Below, one piece after another: positions 8,224-16,854 of a stretch of DNA of 64,000 nucleotides. The position numbers and the translations under genes are program-made. The DNA lies in NCBI RefSeq assembly GCF_001908235.1, contig NZ_LGHK01000043.1, positions 62,001 through 126,000 on the forward strand, read 5' to 3'. Source of the DNA: Bradyrhizobium sp. NAS96.2. GTDB taxonomy: Bacteria; Pseudomonadota; Alphaproteobacteria; Rhizobiales; Xanthobacteraceae. A model generated the notes under the pieces. It ran no database searches. It was not told the origin of the DNA and worked only from the letters and a program-made list of their open reading frames with translations. Each line of letters opens with the position of its first letter. Position 1 is the first letter of the stretch.

Positions 8224-8669
8224 GCAACCCGGGCACGCGCTATCTCCCGGCAGGTCTGCCGATCCCGGTTGCAGAACCTGACGGCCTCTCTGCGCCTTAC
8301 TGGGAAGGATTGCGTCAGGGCAAGCTCTTGGTGCAACGCTGCGGTCGCTGCAACACGTGGCAATTCGGACCCGAATGGCTCTGCCATCGCTGCCACGCCT
8401 TCGACCCGGCCTGGATCGAAGTCGAGCCGCGCGGCCGGATCTTCAGCTGGGAACGTGCATGGCATCCGTCGCATGCGGCGCTCAAAGGGCATGGACCGTA
8501 CATCGCGGTGCTTGTCGAACTGCCGCATGCCGGCGGCATTCGCATGGTCGGCAATCTGCTCGGCGATCCCGAACAGACGGTTGCCATCGGCGCCGATGTC
8601 GAAGGCGTCTTCGAGCATCACCCGGAGCAGGATCCGCCTTACTCCTTGCTGCAATGGCGCCGGCTGTAG
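8220..8669 (+). CDS. DUF35 OB-fold protein with zinc ribbon (thiolase partner)
   Basis: 149 residues, starting at ATG 8220 within an ATGA overlap with the thiolase stop; the longer reading from 8064 runs through the thiolase gene and is rejected. The N-terminal helix PYWEGLRQGKL leads to a zinc ribbon with CGRC and CHRC (residues about 41-60), then the OB-fold containing GRIFSWERAWHPS and GPYIAVLVELP. Proteins of this family bind thiolase-fold enzymes and help bind acyl-CoA. It is the last gene of the oxygenase operon; 274 bases follow before the next start. Confidence 0.9.
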   Translation: MSNPGTRYLPAGLPIPVAEPDGLSAPYWEGLRQGKLLVQRCGRCNTWQFGPEWLCHRCHAFDPAWIEVEPRGRIFSWERAWHPSHAALKGHGPYIAVLVELPHAGGIRMVGNLLGDPEQTVAIGADVEGVFEHHPEQDPPYSLLQWRRL

Positions 8670-8801
8670 GTTTCCCCGGAGTTACTATCCATCCCTGCGC
8701 CTGATACGGGCAATCGATCGCGCGTCTACCGGAGATAGCTGGTCCACGGTCCGCTGCACCTGTGATCCGCCGCGGGTGACATCCGGTCTGCCCGCTTTCG
8801 C

Positions 8802-8816
8802 GTCAGCGTCGCTGAC
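8802..8816. promoter_or_regulatory. 7+7-bp perfect inverted repeat upstream of amiC-like gene
   Basis: GTCAGCG, one base, CGCTGAC. It lies in the 274-base gap between the DUF35 gene and the AmiC-like gene, 128 bases before the ATG at 8944. It may be an operator or a short RNA hairpin; there is no T-run after it, so it is not a convincing terminator. I see no clear promoter hexamers in this gap. Confidence 0.3.
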
Positions 8817-8943
8817 AGGATGAGCTGCGAGGGTCCTTGTCTCGCGGCAGATGACATGCAATCTTCCGCTCCCGGCAATGCCGTTCGAGAGCAACAAGAA
8901 CAATAATCCCTCTCGTCCCTCCAATTCTGTCGAGGGCCTGATC

Positions 8944-10098
8944 ATGTCGAATCCTACCCAAGCGACCTCCGCTCCGTGGCGGATAGGAGTCCTGTTTTCG
9001 CGAACCGGCTTCATGTCGGTGATCGAGGAAACCCAGTATCAGGGCACGCAGCTTGCGATCGAGGAGGTGAACGAGGCGGGAGGCGTCTGCGGCCGCGAAC
9101 TGGTTCCCGTCGCCTACGATCCCGGTTCGGATTCGGCCGCCTATGGCCACTACGCCAAACGGTTGATGGTCGAAGATCAGGTCAGCACTATATTCGGCTG
9201 CTACACTTCGTCGAGCCGCAAGGCGGTGCTGCCGGTCGTCGAACGGCTGAATGGCCTGCTTTGGTACCCGACGCTCTATGAGGGGTTCGAGGCGTCGCCG
9301 AACGTCATCTACACCGGCGCCTCGCCGAATCAGAACAGCCTCGCGCTGTGTCGCTATTTGATGGATACGTTCGGAACGCGATTCTATTTCGTGGGTTCGG
9401 ACTACATCTATCCGCGCGAGTCCAACCGGGTGATGCGCGAGCTGCTGAAGAGCAACGGCGGCTCGGTCGTTGGCGAGCGCTACGTCAATGTCTACGCGCG
9501 CTGGCAGGACTTCGTACCGATCATCCAGGACATCAAGCGGGTCAGGCCCGACGTGATCTTCTCGACCGTCGTCGGCGAGGGCACGGTGTTTCTCTATCAG
9601 GCCTATGCGAATGTCGGGCTCGATCCGAAGCAGGTCCCGATCGCCAGCCTGACCACGACGGAAGCCGAAATCGCCGCGATGGGCTTCGATGTCGGCGAAG
9701 GACACGTCACGGCGGCATCCTATTTCCAGGGCGTGGAGGGCAGCGCCAACAGCGCGTTTGTGCAACGCTTCAAGAAGCGGTTCGGCGCCGACATCTCGAC
9801 CAACATGTGCGCCGAGGCGTCCTATTTCCAGCTGCATCTGTTTGCGAAAGCGCTCGAGCAGGTCAATTCGCTCGACACCGAAGTGCTCCGCTCCATGGTG
9901 TTCGGCACCAGCTTTGATGCACCGCAAGGTGCGGTCACGGTCAACCCGATGTCGGGTCATACCGATCTGTGGACCCGGATCGGACGCGCCAACCGCCAGG
10001 GACAGTTCGATGTCGTCAGCCAATCAAAAGAGCCGGTGCATGCGGATCCGTTCCTGATCGGATATGGTCGTGCAACGCAAACAGGAAGCGTCCAATGA
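8944..10098 (+). CDS. amiC: AmiC-like cytoplasmic amide sensor (Peripla_BP_5 family)
   Basis: 384 residues, nearly the length of Pseudomonas AmiC (385). ATG 8944 is chosen because the upstream extension to 8851 has no signal peptide and low-complexity composition. It opens with WRIGVLFSRTGFMSVIEETQ and shares with the transporter receptor downstream the block GCYTSSSRKAVLPVVER and LLWYPTLYEGFE. The lack of a signal peptide says it works in the cytoplasm, as AmiC does, by holding the antiterminator AmiR silent until an amide binds. It overlaps the AmiR-like gene by ATGA, matching a stoichiometric complex. The true ligand is unknown, but the AmiE homologue downstream points to short aliphatic amides. 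Confidence 0.88.
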   Translation: MSNPTQATSAPWRIGVLFSRTGFMSVIEETQYQGTQLAIEEVNEAGGVCGRELVPVAYDPGSDSAAYGHYAKRLMVEDQVSTIFGCYTSSSRKAVLPVVERLNGLLWYPTLYEGFEASPNVIYTGASPNQNSLALCRYLMDTFGTRFYFVGSDYIYPRESNRVMRELLKSNGGSVVGERYVNVYARWQDFVPIIQDIKRVRPDVIFSTVVGEGTVFLYQAYANVGLDPKQVPIASLTTTEAEIAAMGFDVGEGHVTAASYFQGVEGSANSAFVQRFKKRFGADISTNMCAEASYFQLHLFAKALEQVNSLDTEVLRSMVFGTSFDAPQGAVTVNPMSGHTDLWTRIGRANRQGQFDVVSQSKEPVHADPFLIGYGRATQTGSVQ

Positions 10099-10736
10099 AC
10101 GAAATGTCGCGTAAGCCGCAGCTCAGCCGAGACGTCGGCGGACGCAAGACCATGGTTCAGGAACTTGCCGATCTCTCGGCGGTCGTGGTCGCACCGGTCG
10201 ACGATCAGGTCGGCATGTTGCTGCGCGAATTGCAGCGCTTCAGGATGCGGGTGCGTCAGGTCTGGCCGATGCCGGAAAGCGTGCCGGCCGACGCCGATGT
10301 GGTGTATTGCGAATATTCGCCCGACCTGGCGCGGCGCCTGCCGTGGATTCCCGGCGATGCGCGTTCCGCGCTGGTCGTGATCCTGCCGGCGACGGAAGCC
10401 GTTCACGCCGACGCGCTGTGTCATGCAACGCCCAACGCCGTGCTGCCGCGGCCGTTCACGCAGAATGCGGTGCTGTCGAGCCTCGTGTTGGCGCGCAGCC
10501 AGTTTGGTTACGAGCGGCGGCTGCGCAGCAAGATCGAGAAGCTCGACGACAATCTGCGCTCGATGCGCACGGTAGAGCGCGCCAAGGCCATCCTGATGGC
10601 GACGCGGCAGATGCCGGAAACCGAAGCCTATGGCTTCATCAGACGACAGGCGATGGATCGCCGCGTGTCGGCAAGCGCAGTCGCCGCGGCGATTGTTGAC
10701 TCGTTCGAACTGCTTGGCTACGATCATCAACAGTAA
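10095..10736 (+). CDS. amiR: AmiR-like ANTAR antiterminator
   Basis: 213 residues. The N-terminal two thirds form a degenerate receiver domain without the phospho-acceptor pattern (AVVVAPVDDQVGMLLREL), then a coiled-coil helix YERRLRSKIEKLDDNLRSM, then the RNA-binding ANTAR domain (ERAKAILMATRQMPETEAYG to AVAAAIVDSF). ATG 10095 overlaps the amiC stop; a second ATG at 10152 would give 194 residues, close to AmiR (196). By family it binds leader RNA and prevents termination when its partner releases it. Its probable target begins one base after its own stop codon: two stem-loops and an intrinsic terminator at 10737-10840. Confidence 0.88.
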   Translation: MNEMSRKPQLSRDVGGRKTMVQELADLSAVVVAPVDDQVGMLLRELQRFRMRVRQVWPMPESVPADADVVYCEYSPDLARRLPWIPGDARSALVVILPATEAVHADALCHATPNAVLPRPFTQNAVLSSLVLARSQFGYERRLRSKIEKLDDNLRSMRTVERAKAILMATRQMPETEAYGFIRRQAMDRRVSASAVAAAIVDSFELLGYDHQQ

Positions 10737-10771
10737 GCCCCAATAGCGGGGCCGGCGGCGACAGCGCCGCC
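10737..10771 (+). promoter_or_regulatory. Tandem stem-loops with 6-base loops, candidate ANTAR target RNA
   Basis: P1 is GCCCC (10737-10741), loop AATAGC, GGGGC (10748-10752). P2 is GGCGGC (10754-10759), loop GACAGC, GCCGCC (10766-10771). Known ANTAR targets are two hexaloop hairpins just upstream of a terminator, with A1 and G4 conserved. Here both loops share the pattern N-A-Y-A-G-C, so A and G keep the right spacing but are one position later. P2 could also close as a 7-bp stem with a 4-base loop. Structures were derived by eye. Confidence 0.5.
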
Positions 10772-10789
10772 TTCGACACAACCGGCAAC

Positions 10790-10840
10790 AAAGCCCTCCC
10801 AATGCTCGCGTAAGCGCGCATCGGGAGGGCTTTTTGTTTT
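10790..10840 (+). terminator. Intrinsic terminator between amiR and the amide transporter operon
   Basis: Arms AAAGCCCTCCC (10790-10800) and GGGAGGGCTTT (10823-10833) pair without mismatch. The inner ATGC/GCAT and CGC/GCG segments extend the hairpin, and TTTTTGTTTTTT follows. It lies 24 bases upstream of the next start codon, exactly where an AmiR-controlled terminator would block the transporter and amidase genes. Confidence 0.85.
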
Positions 10841-10864
10841 TTCAGTCCTGAAGGGAGCTAAGGG

Positions 10865-12115
10865 ATGAGCATTTCACGGCGGACTTTGCTGAGGAATACC
10901 GCGGCGCTTGGCGCATTTGCCGGCGCCGGACTGCCGCACATCTGGATCAAGAACGCCGACCTCGCTTACGCCGGCGGCGGCGAGATCAAGGTCGGCGTGC
11001 TGTTCTCGCTGACCGGAACGACCGCGATCATCGAGGAATCGCTCAACAAGGCGACGCTGCTCGCGATCGAGGAAATCAACGCGGCCGGCGGCATCAAGGG
11101 CAGCAAGATCGTGCCGATCGTCGAGGATCCCGCATCCGATCCGGCGACGTTCTCGGAGAAGGCGCGCAAGCTCGTCGTCGGCGACAAATGCGTCAGCGTG
11201 TTCGGCTCCTACACCTCGGCAAGCCGCAAGGCGGTGCTCCCTGTCTTCGAGCGCCAGAACAATCTCTATTGGTATCCGACGCTCTACGAAGGCCGCGAGT
11301 GCTCGAAGAACGTCATCTACACCGGCGCGGTGCCGAACCAGCAGCAGGACGAGTTCGTGCCGTGGCTGGTCAAGAAGTTCGGCAAGAAGTTCTATTTGAT
11401 CGGCTCCAACTACATCTATCCGAAGGAAGAGAACAACTACTGCAAGAAGCTGCTCGAGAAGCTCGGCGGCGAGGTCGTGGCGGAAGAATATGTGCCGCTC
11501 GGCCATTCCGAATTCTCCTCCGTCATCAACAAGATCCGCTCGACCCAGCCGAACGTGATCTTCTCCACCGTGGTCGGCGATTCCGTGGTCGCGTTGCACC
11601 GTCAGTACAAGGCCGCCGGTCTCGATCCCGAAAAGATGCCGATGGCGAGCCTGACGACGTCGGAGAACGAGGTCGCGGCGATGGGCGGAGAGGCCGCCGC
11701 CGGTCACTTCACCTCGGCGCCGTACTTCATGGTGCACAAGTCGCCTGAGAACGAGAAATTCGTCGAGGCCTACAAGAAGCGCTGGGGCGCCGACAAGGTC
11801 ACGCATTTCGTCTCGGAGGCCTGCTACTTCCAGACCTATCTGTTCAAGCAGGCGGTCGAGAAGCTTGCGACCAGCGACCTCACGCCGCCGAACATCCGCG
11901 ACGCGGTCAAGGGCCAGAGCATGATTGCGCCGCAGGGCAAGGTCGAGATCGAGCCGGAGAACCTGCACACCTGGCTGTGGCCGAAGATCGCGCAGGCCAA
12001 ATCAAACGGCCAGTTCGAGATTCTCGTCGAGGCCAAGGACTGGCTGAAGCCGGTGCCTTACGCCGCCTATCCCGGGCAGTCCTGCACCGAGAAGGGCCTG
12101 GTCGAGAAGAGCTGA
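10865..12115 (+). CDS. ABC transporter solute-binding protein, urea/short-chain-amide type (UrtA/FmdD-like)
   Basis: 416 residues. The N-terminus SISRRTLLRNTAALGAFAGAG has the paired arginines and hydrophobic stretch of a Tat-type signal, suggesting export in folded form. The mature part IKVGVLFSLTGTTAIIEES and the blocks GSYTSASRKAVLPVFERQ and LYWYPTLYEGRECS closely resemble the AmiC-like sensor encoded upstream, so receptor and sensor likely recognise the same or similar ligand. It is the first gene after the leader terminator. The genes for two permeases and two ATPases follow. Homologues bind urea or short amides such as acetamide and formamide; the ligand here is inferred from AmiE in the same operon. 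Confidence 0.92.
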   Translation: MSISRRTLLRNTAALGAFAGAGLPHIWIKNADLAYAGGGEIKVGVLFSLTGTTAIIEESLNKATLLAIEEINAAGGIKGSKIVPIVEDPASDPATFSEKARKLVVGDKCVSVFGSYTSASRKAVLPVFERQNNLYWYPTLYEGRECSKNVIYTGAVPNQQQDEFVPWLVKKFGKKFYLIGSNYIYPKEENNYCKKLLEKLGGEVVAEEYVPLGHSEFSSVINKIRSTQPNVIFSTVVGDSVVALHRQYKAAGLDPEKMPMASLTTSENEVAAMGGEAAAGHFTSAPYFMVHKSPENEKFVEAYKKRWGADKVTHFVSEACYFQTYLFKQAVEKLATSDLTPPNIRDAVKGQSMIAPQGKVEIEPENLHTWLWPKIAQAKSNGQFEILVEAKDWLKPVPYAAYPGQSCTEKGLVEKS

Positions 12116-12131
12116 CGACGGGGGCTGACGA

Positions 12132-12158
12132 GGCCGTCGGCGTGCGGCGCCGGCGGCC
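12132..12158 (+). other. Strong intercistronic hairpin between solute-binding protein and permease genes
   Basis: GGCCGTCGGCG (12132-12142) pairs with CGCCGGCGGCC (12148-12158) over 11 base pairs with one G-U, loop of 5. There is no T-run. Such hairpins commonly protect the receptor mRNA 3' end or cause partial termination, so that more receptor than membrane protein is made. A similar hairpin occurs at the same place in the second ABC operon (43365-43390). Confidence 0.55.
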
Positions 12159-12242
12159 AGCCACCCGCAACGAATGCTGCTTCTCGCACCCATTGTGTGA
12201 GGGCAGGGCGCAGCAAACGAACATTGAAGAGCGGATCCCGAC

Positions 12243-13112
12243 GTGGACCAATTCATCGAACAAATCGTCACCGGCCTCAGCATCGGATCGATCCTGCTGC
12301 TGGTCGCGTTGGGCCTGTCGATCATCTACGGCTCGATGGGCATCATCAATCTCGCCCATGGCGAGTTCGTGATGCTCGGCGCTTACGCCGCCTGGGTGTT
12401 CCACACCTATCTCGGGCTCGGCCTGCTGGCGAGCCTGATTCCGATCTTCCTCGTGGTTGCCGCGTTCGGCTGGGTCATCGAACGCTACGTCCTGAGCCTG
12501 CTCAACAACCGGCCGCTGGATACGATCCTCGCGACCTGGGGCGTCGGCATCATGCTGCAGCAGGCGGTGCGGCTGTCGGTCGGTAGCGAGCTGCGCTACG
12601 TGCAGCTGCCGCCGGCGCTGTCCGACAGCATGGATGTGTTCGGCATCCCGGTCTCGTCGTATCGGGTGTTCCTGTTCGTGGTGTCGATCGCGCTGTTCGG
12701 CGCGACCTGGTTGCTGATGAACCGCACCCCGGTCGGAATGAAGCTGCGCGCCATCATCCAGGACCGCTCGGTCGCCGCCTCCTTCGGCATCAACGCCAAG
12801 CGGGTCTATGCGCTGACATTTGCCTACGGTGCGGGCCTTGCGGGGCTGGCCGGCGCGCTGGTGTCGCCGCTCAAGAGCGTGTCGCCGGACATGGGCACCG
12901 GCTATGTGGTCGATGCCTTCATGGTGGTCGTGCTCGGCGGCGTGCAGAGCCTCGCCGGCACCGTGGCGAGCGCCTTCATCCTCGGCGAGCTCTCCGGCGG
13001 CATCGCCTTCCTGCAGAACGACACGGTGGCCAAGGCGATCGTGCTGCTCGCCATCGTCGTCCTCATCCGTTTCCGCCCCGAAGGGCTTTTCACCGCACGC
13101 GTGCGGGCCTGA
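12243..13112 (+). CDS. Branched-chain-type ABC permease (UrtB/LivH-like)
   Basis: 289 residues, GTG start. Eight or so hydrophobic segments; the family signature MGIINLAHGEFVMLGAYAAW occurs near residues 35-54 and the cytoplasmic coupling loop MNRTPVGMKLRAIIQDRSVA near 159-178. It forms half of the transmembrane channel with the next gene product. The gene lies 127 bases behind the receptor gene, the gap being filled by the hairpin. Confidence 0.93.
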   Translation: MDQFIEQIVTGLSIGSILLLVALGLSIIYGSMGIINLAHGEFVMLGAYAAWVFHTYLGLGLLASLIPIFLVVAAFGWVIERYVLSLLNNRPLDTILATWGVGIMLQQAVRLSVGSELRYVQLPPALSDSMDVFGIPVSSYRVFLFVVSIALFGATWLLMNRTPVGMKLRAIIQDRSVAASFGINAKRVYALTFAYGAGLAGLAGALVSPLKSVSPDMGTGYVVDAFMVVVLGGVQSLAGTVASAFILGELSGGIAFLQNDTVAKAIVLLAIVVLIRFRPEGLFTARVRA

Positions 13113-13128
13113 GACAGATCGCTCATCT

Positions 13129-14268
13129 ATGCCGTCCAATGCTCCAAACTCCAGCAGATTGCAGCGCCTGATCGCGCAGCTCGCACCTCTGCTGATCGTC
13201 TGCGCGATCGTGTTCGCGCTCCCGGTGCTGCTCAACAACGACTTCCTGCTCAACAAGGTCGCGCGCTACCTGGTGCTCGGCATCCTCACCGTGTCGCTCG
13301 GGCTGTCCTGGGGTTTCGGCGGCATCCTCAATCTCGGCCAGGCGATGAGCTTCGGGCTCGGCTCCTACGCGATGGCGATGGCGCTGAAGCTCAAGACCGT
13401 TCCTGTGCACACCGGAGCAAGTGGCCTGCCGGACTTCATGGTCTGGAATAACGTCCAGCATCTGCCGTGGTTCTGGCAGCCGTTCCGCTCGCTGACCTTT
13501 GCGATTGCCGCGGGCCTGATCGTGCCGGCGCTGGTCGCGGCGGCGCTCGGCTGGTTCATGTTCCGCGGCCGTGTGACGGGGGTCTACGTCTCGATCATCA
13601 CGCTCGCCACCATGGTGGTGATCAATCTCGTGATCATCGACCAGCAGAGCTACACCGGCGGCTTCAACGGCATCACCGATCTCGCCCAGCTCGAGATCTT
13701 CGGCGTCGCCTTCGATGCCTATGGCCGCGCCACCTATTATCTCGTCGCCTGTTGCGTGCTGCTCAGCCTGCTGGTCGCCTTTGCCTTCACGAAGTCCAAG
13801 GCCGGCCTGATCGTGCAGGCGATCCGCGATCACGAGAGCCGGGTGCGCTATTTCGGCTACGACGTCGCGCTCTACCAGATCTTCGTGTTCGCGCTGTCGG
13901 CCGCGATCGCGGGCCTTGCCGGCATGCTCTACACGGTCGTGATGGAGTTTGCCTCGCCGACCTTCCTCGGCGTGCAGCTTTCGCTTTCGGTGGTGGTGTG
14001 GTGCGCGGTCGGTGGCCGGCAGAGCCTGGTCGGCGCGTTCCTCGGCGCGGTGCTGGTCGCGGGCATGCAGGGCGCGCTGTCGGAATCCGCGGCGTTCCTC
14101 GAAACCTGGACGCTGGTGATGGGCGCGTTGTTCGTGCTCGTCGTGCTGTTCCTGCCGAAGGGGCTCGCTGGTCTCGCGCAGGTCGTGCTGCGCTGGATCG
14201 TGCAGCGCCGCCAGGCCGCGGGCCGCGGCGTTGCGCAAGGCGTCGGTCAGACGGAGGGCAGCACATGA
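13129..14268 (+). CDS. Branched-chain-type ABC permease (UrtC/LivM-like)
   Basis: 379 residues from ATG 13129, 16 bases after the first permease; a longer reading from 12820 runs through the upstream gene and is rejected. It shows the LivM features GFGGILNLGQAMSFGLGSYA near residue 62 and the coupling loop FTKSKAGLIVQAIRDHESRV. The region between residues 80 and 150 is longer than in LivM, as in urea and amide transporters. The C-terminus is basic and the stop overlaps the ATPase start (ATGA). Confidence 0.93.
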   Translation: MPSNAPNSSRLQRLIAQLAPLLIVCAIVFALPVLLNNDFLLNKVARYLVLGILTVSLGLSWGFGGILNLGQAMSFGLGSYAMAMALKLKTVPVHTGASGLPDFMVWNNVQHLPWFWQPFRSLTFAIAAGLIVPALVAAALGWFMFRGRVTGVYVSIITLATMVVINLVIIDQQSYTGGFNGITDLAQLEIFGVAFDAYGRATYYLVACCVLLSLLVAFAFTKSKAGLIVQAIRDHESRVRYFGYDVALYQIFVFALSAAIAGLAGMLYTVVMEFASPTFLGVQLSLSVVVWCAVGGRQSLVGAFLGAVLVAGMQGALSESAAFLETWTLVMGALFVLVVLFLPKGLAGLAQVVLRWIVQRRQAAGRGVAQGVGQTEGST

Positions 14269-15017
14269 GCTCGCATCTCGATCTCCGCGACGTCTCGGTC
14301 AGCTTCAACGGGTTCAAGGCGCTCAACGCGCTCAACATGAGCGTGCGCAAGGGCGAGCTGCGCTGCCTGATCGGGCCGAACGGCGCCGGCAAGACCACGG
14401 CGCTGGACATCATCTGCGGCAAGGTCAAGCCGAGCGCCGGCACCGTCAGCTTTGACGGCACCGCACTGCAGGATCTCGAGGAATACGAGATCGCCCGCGC
14501 CGGTGTCGGCCGCAAGTTCCAGGTGCCGAGCGTATTTCGCGAGCTCTCGGTCAGCGAGAATCTTGACGTGGCACGGGCCCGCCGCACCTCTGTGCTCGGC
14601 AATCTGCGCTGGAATATCGGCAATGGGGGGCGCGAAGACATCGAACGTCTTGCCGAACTGGTCGGGCTCACCGAGCAACTCGACCGGCCGGCCGCCTATC
14701 TGTCGCACGGCCAGACCCAGTGGCTGGAGATCGGCATGCTGGTTGCGCAGGACGCCGAGCTGATCCTGATGGACGAGCCGACCGCAGGCATGACGGCGCA
14801 GGAGACCCGCAAGACCGCCGAGCTGTTCGCGCGGCTGAAGGGTAAGCACACGCTGATCGTGGTCGAGCACGACATGGGTTTTGTGAAAGCGATCGGCGAC
14901 ATCATTTCGGTGATGCATATGGGCCAGATGTTGGCCGAGGGCACCGCCGCGGAAGTGGAGGCGCATCCGGAGGTGCGGCGCGCCTATTTGGGATCGGGAG
15001 GCATCAGCCATGCTTGA
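14265..15017 (+). CDS. ABC transporter ATPase (UrtD/LivG-like)
   Basis: 250 residues starting in an ATGA overlap with the permease gene. Walker A is GPNGAGKTT (residues about 37-45), Walker B LILMDEPTAGM, and the switch histidine is in VVEHDMGF. The ABC signature reads LSHGQTQWLEIGM instead of LSGGQ, a substitution seen in UrtD-type ATPases and also present in the corresponding ATPase of the second transporter here (SHGQQQWLEIG). Pairs with the next ATPase to power uptake. Confidence 0.93.
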   Translation: MSSHLDLRDVSVSFNGFKALNALNMSVRKGELRCLIGPNGAGKTTALDIICGKVKPSAGTVSFDGTALQDLEEYEIARAGVGRKFQVPSVFRELSVSENLDVARARRTSVLGNLRWNIGNGGREDIERLAELVGLTEQLDRPAAYLSHGQTQWLEIGMLVAQDAELILMDEPTAGMTAQETRKTAELFARLKGKHTLIVVEHDMGFVKAIGDIISVMHMGQMLAEGTAAEVEAHPEVRRAYLGSGGISHA

Positions 15018-15702
15018 GCTGACCGACGTCGACGCCTTCTATGGCAACAGCCGGGCGCTGCAGGGCATCAACCTGTTGGTCGGCAATGGCGAATTCCTCT
15101 CGGTGCTCGGCCGCAACGGGGTCGGCAAGACCACGCTGATGCGCAGCATCCTCGGCCTGATGGACCGGGTCACCGGACGCCTGTCGCTCGACGGCGCCGA
15201 CATCTCGCCGCTCCGCACCTATCAGCGCGCCAAGGCCGGCATCGCCTATGTGCCGCAGGGCCGTGGCATCCTGCCGAAGTTCACCGTGCGGGAGAACCTG
15301 ACGCTTGGGACTTTCGCGGCGAAATCCGCTGGTGGCATCGAGGAGTGGGTGCTGGAGCTGTTTCCGGTGCTCAAGGATTTCCTCAATCGCTACGGCGGCA
15401 ATCTCTCCGGCGGGCAGCAGCAGCAGCTTGCGATCGCGCGCGCGCTGCTGGCCCAGCCCAAGGTCATCCTGCTGGACGAGCCGACCGAAGGCATCCAGCC
15501 GAACATCGTCGAGCAGATCGAGGACGTGATCACGCGCCTCAACCGCGAGCGCGGCATCACGGTCGTGCTGGTCGAACAGAATGTCGCGTTCGCGCGGCGC
15601 GCGTCGCACCGGTTCGCGTTGCTCGAAAAGGGACGCGTCGTCGCCAAGGGCGCGATCGGTGAACTCACCGATGATCTCATCCAGCTGCACATGGCCGTGT
15701 AG
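15010..15702 (+). CDS. ABC transporter ATPase (UrtE/LivF-like)
   Basis: 230 residues, overlapping the previous gene by 8 bases. Walker A GRNGVGKTT (about residues 35-43), the LivF-type YVPQGRGILPKFTV, a canonical LSGGQQQQLAIARAL signature, Walker B VILLDEPTEGIQPN and switch VEQNV. GRNGVGKTT and DEPTEGIQPN are typical of the UrtE subgroup. It completes the five-gene importer, and amiE follows 33 bases later. Confidence 0.93.
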   Translation: MLELTDVDAFYGNSRALQGINLLVGNGEFLSVLGRNGVGKTTLMRSILGLMDRVTGRLSLDGADISPLRTYQRAKAGIAYVPQGRGILPKFTVRENLTLGTFAAKSAGGIEEWVLELFPVLKDFLNRYGGNLSGGQQQQLAIARALLAQPKVILLDEPTEGIQPNIVEQIEDVITRLNRERGITVVLVEQNVAFARRASHRFALLEKGRVVAKGAIGELTDDLIQLHMAV

Positions 15703-15735
15703 CGGGAATTATCGTTCAGGAAAGGGAGTCGAGAC

Positions 15736-16773
15736 ATGTTGCATGGAGATATATCGAGCAGCAAGGACACGGTCGGCGTTGCCGTGGTCAATTACAAGAT
15801 GCCGCGTCTGCACACCAAGGCCGAGGTGCTGGATAACGCGCGCAACATCGCCAAGATGGTCGAGGGCATGAAGCTCGGCCTGCCGGGCATGGACCTCGTG
15901 ATCTTCCCGGAATACTCGACCCACGGCATCATGTACGACTCCAAGGAGATGTACGAGACGGCGTCGTCGGTACCGGGCGAGGAGACCCGCATCTTCGCCG
16001 ACGCCTGCCGCAAGGCCAAGGTCTGGGGCGTGTTCTCGCTGACCGGCGAGCGCCATGAGGAGCATCCCAACAAGGCGCCGTACAACACCCTGATCCTGAT
16101 GAACGACAAGGGCGAGATCGTGCAGAAGTATCGCAAGATCATGCCGTGGGTGCCGATCGAAGGCTGGTATCCGGGCGACTGCACCTACGTCTCGGAGGGG
16201 CCGAAGGGCCTGAAGATCAGCCTGATCATCTGCGACGACGGCAACTACCCGGAGATCTGGCGTGACTGCGCCATGCGCGGCGCCGAGCTGATCGTCCGCT
16301 GCCAGGGCTACATGTATCCGGCCAAGGAGCAGCAGATCCAGATCTCGAAGTCGATGGCCTGGGCCAACAACTGCTACGTCGCGGTCGCCAACGCATCCGG
16401 TTTCGACGGCGTCTATTCCTACTTCGGCCATTCGGCGCTGATCGGTTTCGACGGGCGGACGCTCGGCGAGTGCGGCACTGAGGAGAACGGCATCCAGTAC
16501 GCGCAGCTTTCGGTGTCGCTGATCCGCGACGCCCGCCGCAACATGCAGTCGCAGAACCATCTCTTCAAGCTGATGCACCGCGGCTACACCGGCCTGATCA
16601 ACTCCGGAGACGGCGACCGCGGCCACGCGGTCTGTCCGTACACCTTCTACAAGAACTGGATCACGGACCCGGAAGGCACGCGGGAGATGGTCGAGGCCAT
16701 GACCCGTCCGACCGTCGGGACCGACGAATGTCCGATCGAGGGCATTCCGAACCAGAAAGTCGCACATCGTTGA
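15736..16773 (+). CDS. amiE: Aliphatic amidase
   Basis: Hydrolyses short aliphatic amides (acetamide, propionamide and similar) to the acid and ammonia in the cytoplasm. Its 345 residues align throughout with Pseudomonas aeruginosa AmiE (346) as I remember it: the opening [19 protein letters not shown], the block [20 protein letters not shown], and [19 protein letters not shown]. The nitrilase-fold catalytic residues fall at the same numbers: E59 (FPEYS), K134 (KYRKI) and C166 (IICDDG). The gene directly follows the ABC importer and lies behind the AmiR-type terminator, so sensor, antiterminator, importer and enzyme form one regulon. The neighbouring hydrolase and MoxR/VWA genes are not part of the known ami locus. 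Confidence 0.96.
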   Translation: MLHGDISSSKDTVGVAVVNYKMPRLHTKAEVLDNARNIAKMVEGMKLGLPGMDLVIFPEYSTHGIMYDSKEMYETASSVPGEETRIFADACRKAKVWGVFSLTGERHEEHPNKAPYNTLILMNDKGEIVQKYRKIMPWVPIEGWYPGDCTYVSEGPKGLKISLIICDDGNYPEIWRDCAMRGAELIVRCQGYMYPAKEQQIQISKSMAWANNCYVAVANASGFDGVYSYFGHSALIGFDGRTLGECGTEENGIQYAQLSVSLIRDARRNMQSQNHLFKLMHRGYTGLINSGDGDRGHAVCPYTFYKNWITDPEGTREMVEAMTRPTVGTDECPIEGIPNQKVAHR

Positions 16774-16789
16774 TCGGAGAACTCGAGCT

Positions 16790-16817
16790 GCGCCGGCGCG
16801 ATCATTTGCGCCGGCGC
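16790..16817 (+). other. Hairpin between amiE and the NCS1 permease gene
   Basis: GCGCCGGCGC occurs at 16790-16799 and again at 16808-16817, separated by 8 bases; each copy is itself a palindrome, so they pair as a 10-bp stem. It ends 37 bases before the permease start. No T-run follows, so it is more likely an mRNA 3'-end stabiliser or attenuator than a full terminator. Confidence 0.5.
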
Positions 16818-16854
16818 GGTTCTGAAACTGTTGCAAGGGGAAACGGGGGTTACC

